In this document: positions 25,604 to 38,710 of the stretch, piece by piece | Layout: the number at the start of each line of letters is the position of its first letter | How positions within the stretch are numbered: the first letter of the stretch is position 1 | Assembly: GCA_025786725.1 (NCBI GenBank) | Contig: JAHLTZ010000018.1 | Coordinates: 310,001 to 374,000 of the forward strand | Direction of reading: 5' to 3' | DNA length: 64,000 bases | DNA from: Syncephalis fuscata | Lineage: Eukaryota; Zoopagomycota; Zoopagomycetes; Zoopagales; Piptocephalidaceae | Notes under the pieces: generated by a model | The model's database searches: none | Seen by the model: the letters and a program-made list of their open reading frames with translations, nothing else | Told to the model about the DNA's origin: nothing | Translations under genes and position numbers: made by a program

Positions 25604-26093
25604 TGATATTATTTGCCATTTGGTCCTATGTTTAATAGAACGAACGTTTAGTTTAGTTGCACAAATAATAGTAAATATAACTATTTAGTACCAAATCATA
25701 CCAAATCATTAAAATATTACTTAATAATATTGAATTATATCATGTTATGTAATTAAAAACAATAAAAAATATTTGCCTAATCATGTAGTTTCATCCTATT
25801 TTCTGCCCTCAATATCAGTTCATCTGTAAATATTCTGTGCACGATATGTATCTGGCAGTATTTTCTCGCTTTATTTACACATAGTCATATTATAATTTGT
25901 TTAACTTGCTAAGTAATAGACCATAAATATCAGCATAATAGTGGTAAATTAACTTCTTGGTTTAATTTACATTCTAAATAATGCACATATGTATTGTCAT
26001 GCATTGTTAGTTTTTCTACTGTCCAGCTTTTTAATATTTAATATACATTTTTAACACTTGATTTAAAATAACACTATAAGCTTGTCTATGACA
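25604..26093. other. AT-rich intergenic sequence
   Basis: No open frame, hairpin or repeat of note. It lies between repeat copy A and the reverse-transcriptase relic, and may be decayed transposon sequence. Confidence 0.4.
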
Positions 26094-26500
26094 CTAAATC
26101 GCATAACACACGCACACATTAACAGCCATCAATACCAGCACTAGATTACAATCATTACACGCCGAACCTTCTATTGCTGCTTGCAGAACTTGTACAAAGT
26201 CTACCATGCAGCTTCCTTGCATAAAGCCAAAGTTACTGCATTTCAAAACTCCATGCTGTCTTACAATGTCTTGTAGTCGTCTTGCGACAATCAATAAGTA
26301 TAGCTTCCTCATTATTTATAACAGTGTAATTAACTGCAACTAGGCTATATCTCTACGCTGTGCAAATTCATTTATTTTTAGTACATCAGTACATGTCTTG
26401 CATTGTAGTTATGAATAAATTTATAGTATAGACTTGCCTTAACAATTGGTATCTCAATCATAGGTGAAACCAGTTGCTGAAACGGTCCAGTCCACTCATG
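26094..26500 (-). pseudogene. Reverse-transcriptase relic of a non-LTR (LINE-like) element
   Basis: Two leftward frames give fragments that read like the fingers/palm start of a non-LTR reverse transcriptase: WTGPFQQLVSPMIEIPIVKA (26427-26490), then RRLQDIVRQHGVLKCSNFGF and MQGSCMVDFVQVLQAAIEGS (26094-26312). The order fits the NN-Y-R / RL-x-x-I / F-x-G / x-x-D-x-V series of such enzymes. The catalytic YADD region is not present and the frames are broken, so only a short, decayed piece remains. Assignment rests on pattern memory, not alignment. Confidence 0.5.
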
Positions 26501-26752
26501 TGTGGTGCCACAATGTTTACTGAACAACAGTGTGTTTTGTGTGTGTGTGTGTGCTTGCGTGTACGTGCGCATGTGTGGGGCAAGGCAAAGGCAATCGACT
26601 TATCCCTGAATACACTCACTCATCTATGTTTTCGCTGCTAGCTATTGCAAAGAATAGTAGAGCTCGTCTTTTGTTATATATAATACATAGTTACATCTAT
26701 CTATACCTATATCTATATTTATATAGGTTATTGTTTATTGAATCTTTGACTA
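26501..26752. other. GT-rich simple repeat and promoter side of the next gene
   Basis: Contains a (GT)n tract at about 26531-26575 and a TCTATATC/TATA-type simple stretch near 26695-26725, just before the ATG at 26753. No gene was seen. Confidence 0.4.
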
Positions 26753-29459
26753 ATGGGCGATAGTAACAACTGTAGTACCAATAGCTTTCCTATAGGACAA
26801 TTTTGTCCGTCCACTACACAAGCGTCTCCTTCCTCTTTCTTACCAGAAGAGAATTCTAAAGAACTATCTCAGGGTCGTCCGTTACGTAGACCGCGACAGT
26901 TGTCACTTACCGAATGCTCAGCTCCATTGCAGTTAGCAAAAACTGGACACCAGCGCTCTTGTTCACTTTCAGATTCCACAACAACAACAACAACTTTATA
27001 CTCCGTTTCCTGGTCAACTAACAACAACAACGACAATAGCACCAATAACACCAATATTATTATCAATAATAATAGCCATAGCCATAGCAATATTAATAAT
27101 AACTATCAACATCATAGTAGTATATCAGAAATGGCCACAGATGAGCCAGATGTAAAAAGTATGGATCATGAATTGGCCACTTTATCAACATCAGCTCTTC
27201 ACCAATAACACCAAATGATCCAATGGCTATGGATCCCATCTCATCACATGAAAGTGAAAATAGATCCGAAGGACTTGCTATGACTGTACCTAGTAAATCT
27301 GAACCATTAATCAGTTCAAGTAACCGTGGTCACCATTATAATAGTAGCAGCAGCAATAACAGCAATAATAATGGTAATAGTGGCCATACTTCCAACTCTG
27401 CTCCAGCGCCTCTACATATGTCTATACGTACAGGAAGAGAGTTACCGATACATCAGTCTACTTCAATGATATCGCCACAGTCTATTCTACCAATGCCTAT
27501 TCCACCAAGACCATCGTCACCGCCTAATATGACATGGAATTTGGCCCGTCGTAAACGGCGAGCTACTTCGGCATCACCTGGACCGCAGCCGCATCGGCGT
27601 TTACGATTGCGCTCCCCACCAATGGCCCACCCGTATAACAACTACCATTCACCGTGTGGATCACCAACTACGGCAGGTTATCGGCTGGGTACTGTGCCGA
27701 CAATTGCAGGTGATCCAGCAATAACAACATTCCCGCCACCATTCTTTCCTAATAGCGTTAATGCTTTTCTATCTCCGGCTACCTTTTCCACTATGGGAGG
27801 ATCCTCACTTCTCAGTGGCAGTAGCAGTAATAGCAATAATAGTGGTAGTGGTAGTAATAATGGAACAGCACCTAGGTCATTGTTAAGCGGACGGGAAATT
27901 GCTATTCCACGACGTGGTCGTCAGCGAGCTGGCTCATTAACACTACTGTATGGTGCAGCCCATGCAGCAGCAGTGGTAGCTCAAGCAGCCCGTCGATCCC
28001 GTGGCCAGTGTGTATCGCAAGAGGAACATTTATTGATGGGAGAGCGCAGTTCTGCACCTAGTGCAACCAGTACACTGACTACTTCATCTTCATCTTAAAT
28101 GAAGCGCCATCCTCTTCATCTTCTTCATTATCTGTATCTCAATCACCTGGATCGTTAAATGGCAGTGAAGGATCACGTTCAGCGTTGAATCAATCAGGTT
28201 CACGAATGATGTCGCCAGCTGCATCAGGTAGAAAGCTATCAGCTGCCCTTGTTGAAGGCAAAGTAAGTTATCACTGCCAATAGACGATATGTTTATTAAC
28301 AATGATTACAATAGCTACGTCCTCGACTATTAAATCGGGTACAATCCATGCTTGAGGTAAATATAACAATGAATATATGAATATATTATACAAATCTGAT
28401 ATAAATTGTATTTAGTCGGAATCGCGTCCTTTAGAACAAGAAGTAGAACGTGAATGTGAATTACAAATGCAGTTACGGGAATTTGAAGATTCACTTGGAG
28501 TCGATCCAAATATTATGGCATCAGAATCTAATATGCGATTAGTAAGTTAATGATTTAATGGTTTAATATTTAATTAAAAGTATTTAACTAATAATAATAA
28601 TATAGCCATGGCTTACTGAGAATGATGGAGTCGATAATACAAATGCTGCAATGGCTACTAATTCTAGTACATTCTTTCGATCAAAATTAAATCCTGAATG
28701 GGATGTAAGTAAAATAAACAACTTTAATTATTATTAATATATTAATGATTTATAATATAGTTTTTCCGTGGAGATCCTTCACCATCACCTTCTTCATCGT
28801 GTATGTCTTCACCTGGTCTCTATCCAATACCTCCAGGTGGTGCTGCATCGCTCTGGAGCACTAGTTATTCAAGTACTACTGGTGGAAATGGTAGTACAGG
28901 TGGACCACGTCGTAGCAAACGTAAAGGTATTAGTAAATAGTATTTATTAATTAATCAACTAACACATAATATAGCATCTTGTGATCGTATGGATCCTTAT
29001 ACTTCATCGTTTTATAAACGACGTGCCGGATCACCAAATATTTCATCTGGATCGCCGCGTATTTCATCGGGTACAGGTTCACCTCGAACGTTATTTGGCA
29101 ATAATCTTTGGTTATCTGGATCGTTAAATAGCCTGCCAGCCAACTCATCTTTATCTTTACCATCGCCATTATCTACAACCGCTGCTCAGTCATCTTCAAC
29201 GGGTAGTCATGGAGAAAGCTGGCCTCTTAGTGGCCTATCACTTGGTCCACCACTACAGCCGTTACATTCACCGTCAGATCCAATAATGATTAGTCGAAAA
29301 GACTCGTTAATTAATATACAAGAAACAAATATGACCTTTAGTAAGATGTCACTGGACGATGAGTCGATAGAGCCATCTATTACTGCCAATAATGGTAATA
29401 CTACAGCAACTACGGCAATTACGCAACACAATAAGCATGGCGAAAACAACGAATCGTAG
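26753..29459 (+). CDS. Large Ser/Asn-rich protein of unknown function, 6 exons, two frame breaks
   Basis: The N-terminal part is a long low-complexity region with RRPRQLSLTE and GHQRSCSLSD motifs (RxxS-like phosphosites), Asn and Ser runs, and RRKRRATSASPG. It is followed by SAALVEGK, then exons encoding LRPRLLNRVQSMLE, a Glu-rich helix (LEQEVERECELQMQLREFE), SKLNPEWDFFRGDPSPS, GPRRSKRKASCDRMDPY, SSFYKRRAGSPN and a Ser-rich tail. The arrangement of short basic motifs and Ser-Pro sites suggests a nuclear regulatory protein, but I do not recognise a family. The frame needs one extra base near 27195 (into SSPITPND) and near 28094 (into LNEAPSSSS). Introns after 28263 are short and in frame. Confidence 0.6.
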
Positions 29460-31080
29460 TTTATAAGCATATTCGCTGTTACTGTTTTCTTGTATTTCAT
29501 AAAAATCTATTAGTATTTTGTGTCTATGGATGATTTCATATTTATTGCAGTTTATTTAGCTATTTATCTTGTTTGCTTTGTATTTGATATAATACAAGTA
29601 TAATACATTGCTTTACTTTCTTTTGTTTTGCTCTAATAAAGATTTAATACACTATATAGCTATTTAAGGACACAGTTATAATATTGTTTAAATTTTTGTA
29701 TTGAGCACAGCAATGGCTGTGCAAGCACGATTATGCAGACAAGCAAGCGTAAGAGCACGCATCTACACAAGCAAATGGGACTAGGGCGTTGACGGATATA
29801 AACAATTGCGCGCGCATAGACACGTAAAGTGTGTAGATGCACGTGCGCAACGCTTGCAAAGTGCGAATGCATAAGCGTGCGCGTCCGTCGAAAGTTCAAG
29901 GGAGCGGACCAGTGCGCGGTTAAGCGCTATACTTTACGTAGAGAGCAAAGGTAAAGTAGAAAGAACGTATGTATGCAGATCACCAAGAAAAGATGAGTGC
30001 AAGAAAATGGTGTACAAAAAGACGGCAGTATGAACTGCGCAGTACAAGTACAGTGTATAGTTGTAGAAGATTGCGTAACAGTGACGGCGGCATGTAATGT
30101 AAGCGGCGGTCAAAGTAGTGTGCAATGGTGGTGCGCAATTCATGTTCTATTTAAATAAAATAATCAATCGTTACGTTTACACGCATTGTGTGTGTGTATG
30201 CAGTGTAGAATAATGAAAGATAGATGATAATTAAATAGATGCATGGCAAACGGCACGGGTGGTTCTATCTGCATTGACAGGGCGGCGGCGGCGGCGGCGG
30301 CAACAATAGGGGCGGCGTAATTTATGCGGCAACCTATGTTATATAAATGCGGCGGCGGCGGCGGCGGCAATAATAGAAGCAAAGACGAACGGCGCAATTA
30401 TGGCGCGGAACGTAAGGTGTAGCAGGGAACCACGGAAAGGTGCGGCATACTTATACTAAGCAGAGGCGGCAATTTTTACGCAAAAATTATCTATGCGTGT
30501 ATGTGCTTGCTAATTAGATTATGTTGATGTTGATGCTTATAACGTTAAAAACAAAATGCTTGCTATAAAGAAAAAAGAAAATGCGCGCGTGTGTGTGAAC
30601 GCAAGTAAAAAAAAACAAGAAACCGCGACTCTATGTGGAGACATCGTCAGTGAATATGCTTGAAAAGCAATTAAAGAGAACGTCTGAAAAAAGGTGTATA
30701 TATTCCGATGCACAGCGTGTCTACAGTACGCATCAAGCATAGCTGTTATTGTACTCGTGTGTATATGCACCTTAACAACGACCAAGCGCTGTGCTGTATG
30801 TATGGAAAAGGAAAGGAAAAGCTAGTGGTAACCATAAACTAGCTAATCAATGCCGAATTGAGACTGGAATCCAAGAATAAGAGATGCATGCATATTGACC
30901 GGCATATAAGGTGAGTGAGTGAGTGAGTGGGTAAGCGTGTGTGTGTTGCTGTAGTGTACGGTCAAATATGGTTGACATTTCTAAACGCAAATGTAAATGC
31001 TACGAAAGGAAATGGCAGTAATGACGACAGGAAAGAAAAGTATGCAATACTTTTACAAACCAAGTCACAAATGAATTAAC
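29460..31080. other. Gene-poor, purine-rich (+ strand) stretch with GCG-repeat tracts
   Basis: No convincing gene. From about 29.7 kb the + strand is rich in G and A. It contains two (GGC)n tracts (about 30281-30302 and 30350-30368), separated by a similar GGCGGCGTAATTTATGCGGC segment, plus short (GT)n and GAGT repeats (30911-30929). Small leftward open frames here are rich in F, L and C, as expected from composition. Confidence 0.45.
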
Positions 31081-31926
31081 TTAGAATTGCCATTCCAAGT
31101 CCATCCATGGATCCTCAACGGCAGCTGGAGCTGACGTGGGGCGGCGTGTAGAAGAGAAGAGAGTGATGGCTTGTTCGGAAGAAGTGCCGGTGGTGGGGGC
31201 ACTGATTGGTGATTGAGGTAGCATGTCTGGCTCAGCAGCTGATGACTCTTCTTTTGAAGAGCCATTGCGGCGCAATTTGCGGCTGGCAGCAGACATCTTG
31301 CGCTTCATTTGACGCGCCATACGCACAAAGCGACGACGCAAGCGCTCGCTCGTTGGCTCGCGGATTTCATCCTCAAGGCCGGGGTAGCTGAGCGATTGGT
31401 AGGAGTGGTAGCTACGGTTTGAAGAAACAGAGTTGCGCTTGTTGGTCGGGTAGGCCACGCTCGATGTAGCAATAGGTGTTGATGCACCCATAGCTACAGT
31501 GGTAGCGGCGAGCATTTGTGGACGGCTACGACGACGGTATGGGGAACGTGCATCCATAGTTGAAGGATCGGAGAAGAAAGGTGATGCCACTAGCGAGACG
31601 GGTGATGCGGGAGAGAGAGGTGGAGGTGTTGGCAATGAGTTGGAAGCCGAGGATGATGTAGACGCAGTCGTAGAAGACGATGGTGAACGGCAGTACGTGA
31701 CTGGGGATGGTGCACGAGCGCCGTTTGACGCAAAGTAGAATGGATGTGATGGGTAGCTGGGTGTAGATGGTGTAGATGGTGAAGAGATTGAAGAAGCAGT
31801 GGAGTAAGCAGAGGCTGCAGAAGCGCCAGATGCTGAGCGAAGATGAGATGCTACGTCTTTACGGAAGATTTGGCTCATGCGACGAACAGTATTAGCGCAT
31901 GGCGTGAATGGGTTGAAGTGTGGCAT
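31081..31926 (-). CDS. Ser/Pro-rich protein of unknown function, single exon
   Basis: An uninterrupted 281-codon frame starts MPHFNPFTPCANTVRRMSQI. It continues with an Ala/Ser-rich stretch, repeated SSPSTPSTPSYPS-like motifs and TPPPLSPASPVS. A basic block near residues 195-225 (ERLRRRFVRMARQMKRKM, SAASRKLRRNGSS) may be a nuclear or membrane-binding helix, and the end is acidic/aromatic (VEDPWMDLEWQF). Mostly predicted disordered. No family recognised. Support is the length of the frame, its ordered amino-acid bias, and the pyrimidine-rich sequence upstream on its own strand, as seen for other genes here. Confidence 0.55.
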   Translation of the reverse strand: MPHFNPFTPCANTVRRMSQIFRKDVASHLRSASGASAASAYSTASSISSPSTPSTPSYPSHPFYFASNGARAPSPVTYCRSPSSSTTASTSSSASNSLPTPPPLSPASPVSLVASPFFSDPSTMDARSPYRRRSRPQMLAATTVAMGASTPIATSSVAYPTNKRNSVSSNRSYHSYQSLSYPGLEDEIREPTSERLRRRFVRMARQMKRKMSAASRKLRRNGSSKEESSAAEPDMLPQSPISAPTTGTSSEQAITLFSSTRRPTSAPAAVEDPWMDLEWQF

Positions 31927-34690
31927 AATAAATTGATCCTTGCCGGCCGAGCGGCTAGCTTTCGTGTATCTGAGTGTAAAAGTAAAACGTTAGTTAGAGA
32001 TGGTTAGAAAAGCAAGTAGGCGGTGCGCACAGATCCAGTTTTCGTTTAATCTTCGGCAGCGAATCACCGTGAAACACGGAGCTTTCGTTTGTATATGGGA
32101 TGTGTGTGTGTGTGTGTTTAAGTGTTTGTGTGAGATTGTATGAATTTAAAAGTGTATAGATGTCCTTTGAACAACAGTCGGCGATATTATTTAGGCCATA
32201 AAGCAAGGGGGCGTATAGTGAAGGGGGAAGGTTAATTAAAAAAAATAGTCATTGTCCTTTACGGGTCAGTTTCCCTGTGGGCTATTTGAACAATAATGGA
32301 CAAAATTGGCATTCGCCAAGTGACATAAGAATATGTACCATGTGGATTGACACAAGGAAGGAAGGATGAAGGAAGGAAAGAAGGATGAAGGCAAGTGAGT
32401 GAAGGAGGACAAGGCGGGCGGCATTATGGATAAAGATAGGGTGAACGTTTCAAAATAGCTGCACATGTATCGCCGCCAAGTTCGGTTGATGTGAAACACT
32501 CTGGCTCGTGCCTCAAGGCGGCTAGAGCCGAACACACACAAATAGCATCATACACATACATGCACAATGGGCTTGTAGCGACAATAGAGAAAGAGAGTTC
32601 TCAATCAATACTCGATCCGTTGTGCACAAATGTAATTATAGTTTTATCGTTCCCCAATGACTTACCAATGAAACAGAAGGACTATGGTATACAGTTATTG
32701 GTAGATGACCGTGGTACACTACCAAAACAAAGCGTTCCGAGAATAAAAGTCGTTTCAGCGTGGATAGAGTTGAGACTGATCGAAGGATGAATGAATAGTA
32801 GTTGTAGGAAGCGCTGTCGGTTTGTATAAGTCTATAAAGCGGTGGTGTTGGTGGTTTAAAGCGTCGGCGCTTAGTTGTAAAGTTAAGGCGCGCTCGGTTA
32901 TATGGCGTAAATATAAATACGCAGAAATAGGCAGTGAAACAACTATAGAATAGTTCAAGTTAATAACCACACATTCAGTTGATTAATAAGTGTTGCATCA
33001 GAGCCACACGGTTCTTATCGCAATGGATAAGACGGTGCTGTGCCACATGAGCAAGCTTTTCAAAAAGAAAAGGGGATTATTGCACAGTTCAGGATCGAAG
33101 GCAGAAGATGTGTGTGCAGCACGTGGAATAACTAACTGCGGCACCAAGTAGTACCGAGTCAACGATGGATAAAAGGCACTAGTCCAAATATATATAAAAA
33201 TAAACTACGTTGATTGTAGCTTTTAGAAAATTTACTAAGACACAATCGGATCGATTGTACAATAATAGATCTATCACTAATAATAAACTACTACTATTAA
33301 CAATAATAATAACAATAATAAGAGTGACGATAGCGATGTATACAGTCTATAATCGATCGCTTCGTGCGTGTATACTGTAAAAAGCAAATAAACTGTTTGC
33401 GGCTAATAAGCGGAAAACAGCCAAACGGTTTCAATCAAAAAATGAATAACCAACTATAAAATGATACTGTCGAAGTAGTAGGAATAACAGGAGAACCGCG
33501 CGCTTTGGAGGGTTCAACAATGTTAATAGGATAAGAAGAAAGGGGCGTTTTTAGGCGTAAACCATTGAGACAACGGCTAGTAGTTTAACAAAAGCTGTTG
33601 TTGTAGGAGAAAGCGGACGAGAGAGAGAGAGAATAACAGATTGTGTATACAACAAAGAATGGAAGGAGCGTGAAGGGGCGATATGGTAGTAATAATGGTG
33701 ACTACAAACAATAACGATAGGATAAAAAAGATAAAATCGACAGATCGAAAGTTACAGCAGTCTAAAGAGGAAAAGTGCTCTCTTTAATACATACGCACGC
33801 GCCGTTCCACAAATGAAGACTGCACGTGCAGACGGGCTTTTGGGGAAGCAAATCGCGTGGCGCGTACAGGCACACCCACACAGCCACACACACACACACA
33901 CACACGGGTACACACACACACACACACACACAAACAAGCTGGATATCATTAAGCTGGATATAATTGCTTAATATGTGCATCTGTTAATGATAAGCACGCC
34001 ACAAAGTGACAAAAGGAGAATATTTTGATAGTAGTGTGTGTGTAGTATGTGTCCTCCCTTACAGCAAATAAATCATTTGCTACAATGACAAGTTTCAAGT
34101 ACCCGACTCTATTTCATGTATGAGGGCGCAGATAAGGATAGAAGCAGCAACAGCAGCAATAGCAATAGTAATAGTAATAGTAGCCACTATTAGTACTAGA
34201 CCACCTTGTTGGTATGTCTGGGCCAATAAACATCCACCCACCCACCTGATACACTGTGGCCTATCGCCACTATGGCGAGTAAAGGCAAGAGAAAAACAGG
34301 TACAAAGGAATGGCAAGTTTCCGATAAATTGTTACACACCGCCTTAGAATGAAAGCATGCACTTGTATCAGAAAACTAAAGACAGAATCGATACGTAGCA
34401 GTGCAAAGGACAATGGTGAACTATAGAGTGCTGCACGTCATCAATGTAGTATTGATCAAAGATAGCTACTAAACGAAAACAATGCCTGCATACCGAGTAT
34501 ATTATTGTTATGTTATTATTCAACGAATAATCACCCAATAAAGTAATCAAGGCGATTTGTTATCATTATAATAATAAAATAATAATAACATTAAAAATAA
34601 AATAATAACAAATTCTGGGTTGGCAACAATGTATCACATGTAACAGGAAAGGAGAGTAGGACAAGTATAGCCAAGTGCCATTTCTGCACC
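31927..34690. other. Upstream region of the leftward gene; simple repeats
   Basis: About 2.8 kb without a supported gene. It holds a GGAA/GGAT purine tract (32355-32400), a (CA)n microsatellite (about 33887-33932) and AAT-rich runs (33280-33325, 34560-34610). The leftward strand is pyrimidine-rich, suggesting a promoter/leader for the gene ending at 31926. Confidence 0.4.
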
Positions 34691-37600
34691 ATGGATGAAC
34701 AAGGCATCACAGTCTGTGCACACGTCCAAGGTAGACATGGAAGAATACCAGAAAGATTTGCATGCACCTGGCACGCATGCCTTAATTATTCCCAATTTTG
34801 TATCACCACTCTATGTCTCAATAATAGAAGGCAAGGGAACAAACGATTTATACTATTGGCGCAATAAACACTTACCAAGGTGTATTAGCGAGAAATTTTG
34901 ATATTAGCGGCTGTATAATAAAAGTAAAGTACGAAAATCGAATGTGTATCGGCACAATCTGATGACTAGTAGTAGTAGTTGTGGTGGTGGTGGTAAAGGA
35001 AATGTAAACTGATGAAAGGGATATTTAGGAGCGCAATAAGCGGGTATATAACGTGCGCAAAGAACGACAGGCGAATAAACGGAAAGAAACGAAAGAGAAA
35101 ACAAGCAGCAAACGTGATGGAAACCAAACTCGAAATATGTGGGCAGTTAAAAATGTCGGTGTTTATATCAAAATACCGCATGCTTTTCTTGTACTCGCCG
35201 GAGATATTTTCGCTAAAGAAAGGTGCAGATTACGATGGCCCTTGCCTACTTGGTAATGATGGGAGGCAGCTTTGTGGTCGAGGGATAACATGTGGCATTC
35301 TAGTCTGACGAAAAGGGAATGCCTTGCGCTACAAGGATGGCTTCGTCTGTGCGAACATTGCGGGCATGCGCTTGATAGGACCTATTTCCGGTCGGCTACT
35401 CTCACCTCGACTCACAACAACTCCTGACATTAGCTGCCATGGATGGTCATTATTACTGTTGCTATTGTTATTATCGGTGCCAATGACCTCGATGCGTGCG
35501 GATGATGAAAGCACATGATTCTCACAAACTCCGCCGAAATGAACCAACAGTGTTGCTCTAGAACACCACATGACAATACAGCGAACATCTATCAGTTTTA
35601 CATCAAAGCGCATGGTTTGGCTGTGCGAAACATTGTCAGAAAGCAGCAATGGATAGAATGGTGACTTTGATTGTTGTATTAATTTAGTAAATGTAGATAG
35701 CTACCAGTTGTATATACACATGTGTCCAAGTTTATTTGTTTTTAATTAAAATTGTGTCGCCGCCACTGCACCCCTTTCCTTGTATGGCTTGATCATTGTT
35801 TAGCAACGACCATTGCTCATTTTTATTTAACTAAGCTGTTGTCCTAGGAAACGGTTATCATAGACTGCGGATGATCGTAAATGTGCGTTTGTGTGCTGTG
35901 GCGCTTTACTTTCCATAGATACTAAAGAGTAAATACTAAATTTGGCAATTGCCATTAATTTGCTGTCTAAATTAACGGATAGAGTAACGAGAATGGTCGT
36001 TCAAGGCAAGCCGCATGGCCAAAATATTCCCCGTGTAGCGTGACGCCAACACAATTGCCATGCCGCATGGAATCTATAATTTCCACTTGCTTGGCCGTGA
36101 TGCATGTGACAGGCATTATAGGATCGATAATAGAAGTTGGCTGTTAAGCCATGTGCGCCAAGGCTTTGACCACTCCAGAATCTTAACTTGACCAATAGCG
36201 ATATCAATTGTAATTGAATGTGCGAGATGGATCCAGTATTCCATGTGCCGCAAGATCGATGAACAATATTTGTCATACTACTGCTGAAAACATTTGTTTG
36301 CAACGTGGCTTTGAACAGATCGTGGCTAAAGATGGCCATCGAGACAAGGCCAGCGGAAGGCCTTTGGCATGAAGGGCTGTTGTAATGTTGTTGAAAAAGA
36401 AAAGTGTGTATTACACACATATTGTGCTATAAAGAAATGTACGCCGAAAATAGCGCTGTTGTATTAATCAAGACGAAATAGATCCCATGAATTATCGGTA
36501 ATGGCATCGGCATTACTTTGTAAAGTAGGACTCGGGCCAAGTCCTAGATTGTCGAAATATACCAATGCGTTCAGTAGCCATTTTGTGCTATAACGTTACC
36601 ATTGGCGTCTTTAAAAAATAATTTTATTTGCTTAAAATGGATAGATTCATGCATTTTTGTTTAACAATAGCTAACAGGTTATTTCAATTAAGTAATAACG
36701 ATGTACTATTTGAGTATGTTTACTAATCTAGTTATGTCCAGCAACAAATAAATCTACTAACTTTAGCTAATATCTAAAATAACAATTTTAATTATTTAAT
36801 GCTTTAAACATGCATGCATGAATATTTGTATAAAGTCTTTATTATAACATTATATTAATTCAAATTATTTTATATCACTTATTTAATAAATATTGTAGTA
36901 TTGTTAGATTTACCAATATTTACAGCACAATACCCGAGCTATAAACATGTTGTAATGATAAATTTGTAAATTTAAACCATCAAAAGCTATAAATAAATTA
37001 GTAATAAAATGTTCCAATAATAGTTATGATTAAAAAATGGATCAGTCGATTTTATGATAGATCCCACGCAAAAAGCGTGATCAAGCGGCAATGTAGTGGA
37101 TTATAACGTTAAATATATTTTAGTCAAAATCATCTATTCAATCATGAGAATAGTTGATACACTTTGCTGCACGAGCAGAATAGTTATAAACTATACATGT
37201 GATAAAGAGCAGCTAGACCATGCAGTCCGCATTTGTTATTAGACAGTCTGTCATGTGTGGTGAGTGATCCATCACATTTAAAATTATTTAAGCAATTAAA
37301 TACATCAAAATGATAGCAATAATAAAAAAGATTGGCTGTTATACTGCTACACAAACTACATAGTAATCATAAAGTGCTCTACATAAATAAACTATGATTG
37401 AGCTACAATCTTTTAATAAATACAAGTTTTAATATAAGTAATAATTGACTTTAACATCATATCTACAGCTCTACCTCATCACATGTATCATCATGCTAAT
37501 GGCGTTTACTTCAGTTCCCAAGCTTTATTACTATTGCTAGTAATCCCATAAGCATTGCTTACGATGGGGTCACATGATAAAGTCAGGCACTAATGCTACA

Positions 37601-38710
37601 GCCATTGTCTTACAGTAGCACAAGCCATAAAGATAGCAGCAAGAAGCAGAAGATCAGAATAGAAATGTGTACCAATAATGGACTAGAACAAAATGGACAA
37701 CCAAATTGCACAGACTACGATGTAGATAGAGAGAATGTTTGTGAATAAACGTCCATGGAAGATGACGACTATTCATATTGATATTGGACCACGCATGGTA
37801 ACACAATGCTGTCAAAGGCCGTCTGTCCATTGATCCTTGCTATACCAAGCCCAACCACCAATTTTGTCCATTAACACCAATCAGCGCTATTTTATTGGCA
37901 AAACATAAAAAACATTCAACCTACATTGTTGAACCATTAGCACCAATCATTGTAATACATCATTAAGCAAATTTTTAACAAAAATGGTTGCTACTTTTGC
38001 TGCTGCTACTTGTAAGGGATTGCACTGTAATTGAATTTATGCCGGAATATTTGCATGCTATCTAAAAACACCTGGTTACACCATAAGCATCTGAAAGACG
38101 CGCGGTTGCACCACTAGTTTATATGGGACAGATGACAAGTTCTCTATCGGGTGCCGAGCATACCAAGCAACTTCTAAAAGGCAGCACCAAAGTCGATGAC
38201 TGGTTTGGTCCTCTACTCATGTGAGGGTGCGTTTTGGTTTATGAAGGGGAATTAAGCACTATAAGTCTATGCCCTGCTACTTTTAGTTGGGATGCTGCAT
38301 ACAAGCATGACGCCTGCCTATTCAAGCTACTTGTCAGGTGTTTGGCGTATGTACATCCACTTGTATGTGTGTGTGTGTATCCGTGTGGGTATATCTGTGT
38401 GGGTGCGTGTATAGCTGCGTGGTTATGTATGTCCATGTATTTGTGTGTGTAAGTTGAAATTCATCGCCTGTACCATTTAAAACCATTTAAAACCGAACTT
38501 TTTACCACAAGGGAACTATCTTGTATCAGTAATTCGTTTTGTTATTTAGCTACCATCAACACACACACGCACACACTTATTCTGTTACTTATACCAGTAT
38601 TCTTTTCTTTCTTAACCACCTTGGTCGCTGTCCACTCCTTTCCTAAGTTTTCTTTTTATTTCTTTTGTTCACGAGTGATACTACCAAATCCACTACTTTG
38701 TTATATCATT
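34691..38710. other. Long gene-poor stretch, possible decayed sequence
   Basis: Short open frames of 60-140 codons occur (for example 34695-34901, 35012-35308 and leftward 36001-36420) but none has a recognisable motif, signal peptide or consistent splicing. The sequence from 36.0 to 36.4 kb is less AT-rich than its flanks and its leftward frames look protein-like but broken, so it may be a dead gene. 36.6-37.5 kb is very AT-rich and featureless. Confidence 0.35.

Noticed and set aside
30281-30368. Two GGC-repeat tracts considered as a coding repeat or regulatory array
   Set aside because: No frame around them is supported. They are best described as simple sequence.
34691-35308. Several overlapping 60-98-codon open frames on the + strand
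   Set aside because: Stops are rare here because of base composition. Two different frames are open over the same bases and neither shows motifs.
37060-37090. Short hairpin CACGC-AAAAA-GCGTG considered as an RNA or terminator
   Set aside because: The stem is only five base pairs and there is no context for a structured RNA in a eukaryotic intergenic region.
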